DNA of 64,000 nt from Laburnicola sp. R22_1 (lineage: Eukaryota; Ascomycota; Dothideomycetes; Pleosporales; Didymosphaeriaceae), in the NCBI GenBank assembly GCA_014281115.1, contig JACONQ010000006.1:992001-1056000 (forward strand). The letters are read 5' to 3'. Within the stretch, counting starts at the first letter, position 1. Each line of letters begins with the position of its first letter. A model generated the notes under the pieces. That model was given only the letters and a program-made list of their open reading frames with translations. It had not been told where the DNA came from and searched no databases. This document shows positions 55,691 through 64,000 of this stretch, one piece after another. Both the position numbers and the translations under genes were made by a program.

Positions 55691-58600
55691 TCATAGTCCA
55701 AAAGCTTCCATCCTGTCTTCCAATTCGTCAAGGTCGACCTCTTGGTCGGTGATCCTACCCCTGACGTCTTCAAGTCCGAGTTGATTTACGAACTTAGTCC
55801 ATTTGCCAGCTAGCAGAGCCTTTGTAAGGCCATCTGCTGCTATTTCTTCTAATTGTTGGTACTGGATTTTGATAGCTCCACGTACTACTTCTTGTCGAAG
55901 CTAATGATTGTGTATGTCGACGTGCCTAAGCTTTGTTTGTAACTTAGCAATTTCTTTAGTAACAAGTCGAATAGTTTGTTGATTGTCGCAATTAATAGTA
56001 ATTGTTAAAGGTGAGAGTTTGATCTTGAGTTTAGCGAGCAACCGAGCTGTAAACAGTGCCTCCTTTGCGACTTGTGAGAGTGCCAGCAACTTAGCTTTAG
56101 TTGTTAAGGTGGTGACTGTGTCTTGCTTATTTGCCTTCCAGGCGACAAGTCCACTAAATAGCTTGATGATGTATCCTTGCGAGCTCTTTCTGTCGAGGGT
56201 ATTGTCTGCAAACGATGCGTCGCTAGCAATCTTGTAGGTGTCTGCACCTCCAAAGCGTAGCCCTAGTGATTGGGTGGAGGATAAGTATAGCAGTACACGG
56301 TCGGCGGCTTTGTGATGGTCGTCGCTGGGATTTGATAGGAAGCGCGATAATCGGGAGCTTGCGAAAGCGATATCAGGGCGCGTGGTTACTGCAGCGTACA
56401 GGATTGATCTGATCTTTCGCTGGTATCGATTAATCTCAGCCTTTGTAGCGAGTCCTTCTTAGGGTAGCAGTTTGACTGCGGATATTAGGGTATTGTGTTT
56501 AAGGTCGCGTCGGTTGATTAGGCGACTGATCTTGTCTATATAGGACGCCTGGGACAGCTAGAGTTGCCTGTTTGCACGGTCTCTGACGATTTCAATCCCT
56601 AGAAACCACTAAAGATTATTACCACTAGTAAGGATAAACCGTGTACTTATCTTTTCCATCACTGCGTTAGCAGCGTGTTTCTAATCTTTAGAGTAGGCGA
56701 CGATGAGGTTGTCTACATAGAAGAAGATAATAATGCTGTCTTTAATTATATAGCAAGGCTTATAAGGGACTGTAGTAAAACTAAGATCCCTAAGAGCGCT
56801 AGTAAATTCTCTCTGCCACAGCAGTGGTGAGATTCGAAGACTATATAGTGCCTTATGCAACTGTAGGATAGTGCCAGGTCGTGTGTAACCTCGCGGCATT
56901 CTCATGTAGAGTTCTCTGTCCAGATTCGCATGGACGAAAGCGTTAGTGACATCGTACTAGCTGAGCTCTAGGTCGTATTAAGCTGCCATGGACATAAGCA
57001 GGCGAAATGATCGTCCTGCGAGGGTTGCAGCATAGGTGTCTTAAGTAGTAAGGTGGCGTTGTTAATCTCCGCGCACTACTAACCTAGCCTTGCACTTCTA
57101 AAATTAATAATGTTTGTCGAGTTTATAAGTATACACCCACATGCAATTGAGGATTTGGTGGCCGCGTAATCGCACTGGGGTAATGGACACCTCACTCTAA
57201 GACTTTATTTCCTTGTGGCTTTGTAGGTGTACCTGCTCGGCCTCCTTCTATATATTAAATAGCGGGTGATTGTCTATCTGTGTTCCGCTAGATAGAGGTT
57301 CTAGTAATTGACTTTAGTAGGGTTTCTATCCTATTGCAAGCATGCGATTGAATTGAGCTTTATTAAGCGGCTTCCCCTTATACTTGCCTCTGCTTCCTGC
57401 TTGTGTACCTGCTAGGAAAGCGGCTGCCTATAGCACAGCGCGTTAATCTGGCTGTAGTAATCTAATGGGTAACTAGTCGTGTTGATTGTGTTCGAAGCTC
57501 GCTATTAATTAGACAAGCAATGCAACAGGCGGAGGTGTTACTAGTAGTGTTGGGTAGGTGTAATTAATCTTCCTCCCTTAGTAATACCCTAGCGGGTCTT
57601 CTTCTTTATCCTCGCGATTGCGGGTGTTAGTGATTAACTCATCCTTATAGAAGGATTTAGTGTTTTCTTGCTTAAGTAGTAGAGGTGGCAACTCTACTAA
57701 TTAGGTCTATACAGCAATCTCTTTAGTAGTGCTGTGTATAAGGTTGTCTAACAGGTCCTCTATTTTACCTAAGAACACCTTATCTTTGTTAAAGATAACG
57801 TCGCGTGTACTAATGACTTTGTTAAGTAGTAGAATCCATATCCTCCAGATGTTTAATAATTGGTAGCCCACTAGGTATCTAACCTATGCCTTCAGGTCTA
57901 ACCTTTGGAGCTTGCTCTTGCCGCGTTTAGTATTATTAGTTAAGGCGAAGGCTTTACAGCCATAGGCCCTAAGGTAAGCCTGGTTTAGTTTCTTTAGTTG
58001 AGTGACAATGCTGTTTTAGAAAGCAACTATTGTAAAGAATACTTTGTGTAGTAATCGCTATTAGTTAGCGTAGTTCGGAGTTCGATTGTATAGGTATACG
58101 GCCGCTTGTGTGATTTCTGGCCATAGGTTGAAAGGGAGATTGGCGTTAAGTCGCATTGCATGACCCTTCTCCTTGATTACACCCCCTAAGCGTTTAGCTC
58201 CTCCATTTTAAGCTTGGGTATTAGGTGCTGAAGGCTTAATAATAATACCTTCACTAACGCACTACCTATAAACGTCTTGTTTGACTGAAAAGATCTTATT
58301 GTCGGATTTAATAACCTTAACCGTTATATTAAATTGTACTTTTATGAATAGTACAAATTCCTTCAGCAACTTAATAATTGTTTATGCTAGTCGATTGTCT
58401 TTAAGGTAGAAATCCCAAGCTATACCTAAGAATCGATCGGTGATAAGCATCTGGCTTTTCTCGCTAGTGAAGCTCTGATCTTCATAATCGTGAAAGTCTA
58501 TAGCGACTCTCTCGCCAGGACTGTTGTTAATTTGCCTGGGTTGTTGTCTAATTTGTTACTTAAGCTTTGATCTGCTGCAGGCGTTGCATTAGACTATAGT

Positions 58601-60484
58601 AAGTCCTTTAAGGCGCACCCCCTTATAGTGATTCACAGTGTGTTCTAGTGCCTGAGGACCTAGGTGGCCTAGTCGTTTATGCCATGTAATAGCGTCTGCC
58701 TTCTGCGCACCTCGTGCGGTGCGCGTTGTGATTTTGTGTGTGGCATACGTACTATTGTGTATAGTACGATTTTGTTCGGGCATGTATTCTAGTACCCATT
58801 AACTATAGAGTTCTTAAAGGTCAGCTAGGACTATATTGTCCCTTCTCTTAATTGTTGTTAGATCTGCCTTTGTGTCCTACTAGAGGCCTTGCCTGCGGAG
58901 TAATTAGAAGGACATAAGATTGCATAGCAGATTAGGGCAGTAGGCGACGTTGTCTAGCCTTAGTACCCTATTTCTGTGTACGCTCTTGACGTGTAGATAG
59001 ACACTCCTATATCCCCTTATCCAAACTTGTGATGATCCCGCCTATATAAAGTCTCCTGGCGACGGTGGTCGTATTGTGACGAAATGGTTGATATCGTTAA
59101 AGATGTGGCATGTTGTGCTAGAATTGAGGATCGCGGAGTAATGTAGTGGATAGGTATTTAGGTCTGAGTAGTAGGAAGATGCGATAGCATTAAAGCTCGC
59201 TAAGAGGATAGTGATTTGTCTGCTATCTAGTCATTTATTATTAGTAACCTTAGTAATTTGGGTTGGAGTAGGAGTATGCGATAGTTTGATTCTAGGTGTT
59301 TAAGACCTTAGTCTTTTTACCTTCCTTATCTCCTCTTGTAGATCTGAATTATTTTAGATCCTGTATTGTACTATGTCTATAAAGCCAGGTTGTGGCCTAA
59401 ACTACTCTGGTGTATAATCTGGGTATGCGTAGAAGTAGTCTTTTAGACTATGCCTTTGTCTATAAGTAGGGCATTTTCTGTCTTTAACTGCTGTTGTATC
59501 CTCTATTAAGGACTGCTTAGATATAGTACTTTGACTAAAGGATCGTTTTTATTGAGGTCTCCCCCGTCTATATTGGTTATTTGTGGAAGATGGCGCGTCT
59601 TTAGCAGTGTGAGAGGCGTCCCTGTTAGTGCCTAGGGTGGATGCACTACTAGTAGCGAGAGATGGCTTACTAGTAGTAAAGGCGCCCCTATGCTGTTTGC
59701 CCTTAATTGGGTGGAGTATTGCTATATGTTCTTGGAAGCGTTTTATTATCTCCTTCCTTGTTATATCTGCGTCTTGGCGTCCAGTTTCTTAAAAGGACAC
59801 GCCCTAGGTAGGGGCAGCCTTCATGATCGCAGTTAGGAAGTCCTTTATAGTATTATGGATTAATTGTACTTTAGCGACATTGTTTGTCTCTGCTTCTGTA
59901 GCTGCCTAATCATACTTAGTTAGCTAGGTATCCTAGTTTAAGGGTTGTCTTATTGGCTTAAGAGCCTGTAGGTATCGTGCTCTCGCCCTATCCTGCTTGT
60001 CTTCCTTATTAACGCCTACTGTCTGCGTTAGAGATTTGATCTATTTTTAGATCTGCTCTCTAGGCTTGCAGTAGTTACGTTGCAGGTGTTGCGACACAGT
60101 AGATTGGATATAGATAACTACTTTCTTAAGACTTGTTTTCTCTTCTTAGTATTCTTTGTCCTTAATCTTGTAGTCCTTAAGCTGTATCTTATAGAACTTA
60201 ATGTCCTCCTTATATGCCTTAAGGCCTGAGTTTGATAGCTCTAATGGGCGTGTTGAAGGGTTCTGTTGATTGTCGTTGTTTATGCGGATAATTGGCTAGT
60301 AACTCGCTATTTCTGGCGGCGACGGCGGTGTCGGCTTTTTGCGTGGGAGTTTGGCTCCGTCTGGATTAATAATGGGCTATATATCTATTGGCTCGCATCG
60401 CGCTTTTAGCTGCTGCAGCTATGGTGTATAGTTGGTGTAATCAGTCAACACGATCGTTGAGTCGCGGAGCGTTGACAGCGACAT
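55691..60484 (-). pseudogene. Copia Gag-Pol polyprotein, one frame of 1,598 codons with RIP stops
   Basis: From the ATG at 60484 (MSLSTLRDSTIVLTDYTNYT) to the TGA at 55691 the frame is never shifted, but it is cut by dozens of TAG/TAA codons at Trp/Gln sites. Order: Gag N-terminus; protease near 59110, where the DSGA site now reads NSST before TCHIFND; GAG-pre-integrase zinc region at 58783-58589 (ITWHKRLGHLGPQALEH); integrase; reverse transcriptase (LHKALYSLRISPLLWQREF; YVDD now YVDN near 56715); RNase H (ITINCDNQQTIRLVTKEIAK, LRHVDIHNH); and an acidic C-terminus. Both catalytic losses are Asp-to-Asn through G-to-A. The element cannot be autonomous. Confidence 0.9.
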
Positions 60485-60525
60485 TGTCTTTTCTTAGGGT
60501 CGATTGAGGCAGTGAGACTCTTAAT

Positions 60526-60818
60526 TGTCAAATATACGGGTATTCTTGATGAGTTGAGATGGAAAAGTGGTGGGTTGATTGATTGATTGTGTGTGTTCTG
60601 TTCGGAGAAGCTCGGCTACCGCGAGAAGTAACTATCTAGTACTAAGCCGCACTAGTACTATTTAGAATAGTACAGGGGCAGTGTAAAACAGTAGTGCGCC
60701 AGCCTCCTCAGTGTATTTCACAGTGAAATCACAGTGATTTACACTGATTACCACTGTAAGGGGCCATATGATCGTACACACCTACCTACTGGATTTCACA
60801 GTGACTGTCTATCTGACA
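60526..60818 (-). repeat. Copia LTR (5' in element orientation)
   Basis: Partner of 55338-55630 with about five differences, mostly A/G transitions. It should hold the element's promoter. Confidence 0.95.
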
Positions 60819-60823
60819 ACCCT

Positions 60824-63714
60824 AGTGCTAGAAAGGACTAAAGTAGTAAGAACCCTAAGATAAATGGAGTTTATAATACTAATCTAGCTCTAAATAATAT
60901 AAATAGTGTACGCCTTACTTGCTTAAGAGTAATATATTTAGAAGAATTTAACTAGTATAGTACTTTATCTTTAATAGGTATGCTAGTAGAAATCTCCTCC
61001 TTTTACTATTACTTTAAACCTATTTGAAATATATTTATAATATATTCGCGTATTTTTACTTTTCTTTACTCTTTTATTAAGCCTTACGCTAAGTATTTAT
61101 AAAACACTACTAGTTTATTAATAAAGGTGTTTATAAGGCATAATAGATACTATATTTCTTCTAGAATAAATATTTTGCAATATCCTAAAGGTCTATCTTT
61201 ATTACACTTAGATATATTAGTAATATATTCTTAATATATTTAAAGATATAGATATTTTAAAATAGCCTCTAGGAGTAGTTGCCGCTTACCTATATAGTAA
61301 CTCTTATTTCTAGCCTACTTAGCAGTATTTAAATATAATACTAAATTATTCTAGGTATTTTCTAGTATATAACTTGCGGCTTATAATAGACTAGCTATAA
61401 TAATAGGATGTCTTTTATATCTTGCCTAGTTCTATACCTTTTCTAATTTATGCTCTTTAAACATATTTAGAAATTATTTACAAAATATTTAAATAGGATA
61501 ATATATAAATAAAAAGGTTATAGAGCTCTATATATTCTACCTCTGTCTTTACAAATAGAAAAGCACTTATTTAATCCTAATCTAAGTCTTTAATATAGGG
61601 TACTCTTAGTACAGCTTTATTAATACTATAATAGAAGTGTACCTAGCAAAAGCGTATATAGAACTAAAGTTGCTAGTGCTAGTGTCTTCTATTAGAATTT
61701 AGTTAGCTAACTATCTTGCTAAACCTTTAAATATATTAGAAATATATTATAAATATATTTAAACTATTTACCCTATATTTGCTTTATATTTATATTAACT
61801 ATAATATTATTAAACTCTATATTATATATATATCTCTACTAAAATAGCTTACTTGCTTCCTTACTAGATTGTGTAAAGAACTCTAATAGACTATCTCTAT
61901 ACATCTCTAGCGATTTAGCATTAGTAATAATTCTACTAAGTATAATAACTTTAACATATTAGGAACTTATTTATAACCTATTTAGAAAGAATCTATACTT
62001 TTACTATATAGTTTATAGAATATAGCAAGTATAATTTTAGACTAGCCTCTTTTAAGCCTCATATACAATACGTCTATCTAAAATGTTGTCTAGTTAAAGA
62101 GAATCTTTGCCTACTAGTTATAGAAGCAGATAATATAATTACTAGAGATAGAAATTATTATTCTATATATATACGCCTAAAGCTATTAGAAACTAGTTAA
62201 GAACGTGTTTAGGGAAATATACTAAAGTAGGGTTTAAAAGGTGTCGTATACACTACTTATATATTACACTACTTATGCTAAACTTATATAGAAAAGTAGC
62301 TAGCTTTTTACACTTAATAATTTGCTAAATTCTATCTTTATTTACAAATATAGCATTAAGCTCTTTAAGATATATAATGCTATATAATTAGAGAAAAGCC
62401 TTTAACTAAGGCAAGTTAAGAAACGTAGGTAAATATATTAGGAAGATATTCTAAATATATTCTAAAAATATTTAAAGAAACTTATATTGCGTTAGTGTAG
62501 ACATTAGTATTAAATAAAGAACTCTATAGATATCTTCTAGCTAACTAGGTAATATACTATATAGTAGTAGTAGAATATATAAATATAATCTATATAATAT
62601 AAAAATAGAATATAGTAATATTATAAGATTATTTAGAACTAGAATATAAAACTCTATATTATACTCTTTCTTAACTAGCTATTCTTAACCCTAAGTGTAG
62701 TTAACCCCTTAAATATATTTAGAATATATTAAGAATATATTTAGAGAATACACTATAGATTTTTAGATAGGCGCTTTAAGGCTCTACTATATTATAGAAC
62801 TATAATAGAAGTAGTAGGCTATTGTTAAATAGCTCCTATAAGTACTTTATGTTTGCCCTTTTAGGCACCTTCTAATAGAAGTGGTTCTCTATACAGCGTT
62901 TAGTCTAGCTCTAATAGCTAACTACCTAGAAGTAAGTATCTATTATTTTCTATATTTATTAGTACTTTAGTTTAAATATATTTAGAATATATTTATATCT
63001 AGCATAGGCGCTTTAAATATAGCGCACATATTACTTTTTATAGGTTATAGTAATTCTCTTATATAAATCTTTGCTATACACTTATATAATAAGGTATAGC
63101 TTCTTACTCTCTATTTCTTCTTACTACTATAATAGTCTTTTAAGTTTGCTAAATATTCTTATAAATTACTAGAGTTACCTTAGTGTGTAAACACTTTTAT
63201 AGTCTCTTTTAAAAGTGTTTGCAGTGCTTTATGCCTATATATATATACTTTAATTTCTATACTATACTATTAAGAAAACGTAAGGTGGCTTTACTAGTAA
63301 GATACGCCTTCTACTTTAAATCTTAAATCTTAAATATATTAGAAATATATTCTAAATATATTTTAAATATATTTAAGTACTTACTAATAACGTCTAGTAT
63401 AGTATCTATTTTTAGTAGGGTATATACTACCTACTAGCTATACTACACTTATAATATACGTAACTTCCCCTTTATATATTTTAGAATATATTAGTAATAA
63501 ATAAGTGTAGATTATTTCTTATATACGTAATATAGGACTTAGCTTCTTATTAAAGCTTTCTAGTGTAAAAGGTATAAGCATCTATATAAATATATTATAA
63601 ATATATTTAGAATATATTTATATAGTAGATATATATTAGCTAGCTGCTTAACCTTATTATTAGGTTCTAGGTTGTAATCTAAGTTAATATATAGGTCTAC
63701 ACCTAGCTCCTATA
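60824..63714. other. Second AT-rich block, right half: palindromic AT-motif DNA
   Basis: The same texture as 50200-55337, with AATATATTAGAATATATTT-like motifs at intervals (for example near 61210, 61735, 62705, 63335, 63590). The copia element was inserted into this block. No gene. Confidence 0.6.
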
Positions 63715-64000
63715 ACATACTCTACAACCGAGCAACTCACCCAACTAAGCGACTTACTTTTGCCAAGACCCCACTAAAACATGTACTATTCACAACAGTA
63801 TAGAGTCAATACGAACTATTATTAATAGTCTAAATAGGCCAATCTATTTAGAATCTACTTCTTTAGGTTACTTACACGTTGTTCTATTGTGCCCAGGCTC
63901 GCCGCAGCGTCCACAGCGCTGTTAAGTTGGCTCGCCTCCATTAACGCGCGCCCTCTTCTTTGCCTTCTTGCCATTACTGCGCGCCGCAAAGTCCTTTAGA
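63715..64000 (-). mobile_element. Start of a third zinc-knuckle pogo element (cut by window end)
   Basis: A TA at 63713-63714, then ACATACTCTAC... reaching TTTTGCCAAGACCCCAC, aligns with the left end of the element at 32403. The internal sequence then runs parallel to 32450-32700. On the minus strand it codes the transposase C-terminus with a perfect CCHC knuckle RCGRCGEPGHNRTTCK near 63895-63940. One TAA is seen just upstream of the knuckle. Better preserved than the two complete copies. Confidence 0.8.

Larger units (their letters stand above)
55338..60818 (-). mobile_element. Complete Ty1/copia retrotransposon, recent insertion
   Basis: Two 293-bp LTRs (55338-55630 and 60526-60818) with TGT...ACA ends, differing at about five sites, and a 5-bp target duplication ACCCT (55333-55337 and 60819-60823). 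A purine tract (GAGGGGGTG on the minus strand) adjoins the left LTR. Length is 5,481 bp. It is far less AT-shifted than its surroundings, so it is young relative to them. Confidence 0.95.

Overview
The window is fungal nuclear DNA, most likely from a filamentous ascomycete (Pezizomycotina). The evidence is short GT-AG introns (about 44-150 nt), a HET-domain incompatibility gene, a DUF4419 gene, fungal pogo/Fot1-type, Mutator-like and Ty1/copia elements, and a two-speed composition. Roughly balanced gene-bearing DNA (about 1-5.5 kb and 34.4-50.1 kb) alternates with very TA-rich, gene-empty blocks (about 5.5-34.3 kb and 50.2-64 kb). In nearly every transposase and polyprotein, conserved Trp, Gln or Arg codons have become TAG, TAA or TGA. 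This is the C-to-T / G-to-A signature of repeat-induced point mutation (RIP). A Dothideomycete-like compartmented genome is plausible, but I cannot prove the class.

Left gene block (1-5.5 kb, all minus strand): a degenerate DHHC palmitoyltransferase with a stop inside its zinc domain; a 126-aa secreted cysteine-containing protein with a Kex2-like site (effector-like); and a five-exon secreted protein of about 484 aa. Copies of a small inverted-repeat element (here MITE-1) lie in and between these genes, and a second, larger palindromic MITE closes the block.

First AT block (5.5-34.3 kb): a non-autonomous element family with about 100-bp ends (X/Y); a pogo element with 91-bp perfect terminal repeats; a Mutator-like element inserted with a 9-bp target duplication into telomere-like repeats; a short A-tailed retroposon; two related pogo elements with zinc-knuckle transposases; and a large RIP-degraded copia element whose 3' LTR carries a nested pogo element.

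Central gene block (34.4-50.1 kb): a truncated SnoaL-like gene, small hypothetical genes, a DUF4419 gene, a HET gene split by a pogo element, a thioredoxin with a C-terminal membrane segment, a protein with two PARP-type zinc fingers (MITE-1 in its second intron), a coiled-coil acidic protein and a Pro/Ser/Cys-rich protein.

Second AT block (50.2-64 kb): different in texture. It is punctuated by a recurring palindromic AT motif and micro/minisatellites, and is interrupted by a young, structurally complete copia element (5-bp target duplication, near-identical LTRs, one uninterrupted frame of 1,598 codons apart from in-frame stops). The window ends inside a third zinc-knuckle pogo element. The genes show no operon logic. 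The main story is nested transposon invasion and RIP, with small elements sitting in introns and promoters of the genes that remain.
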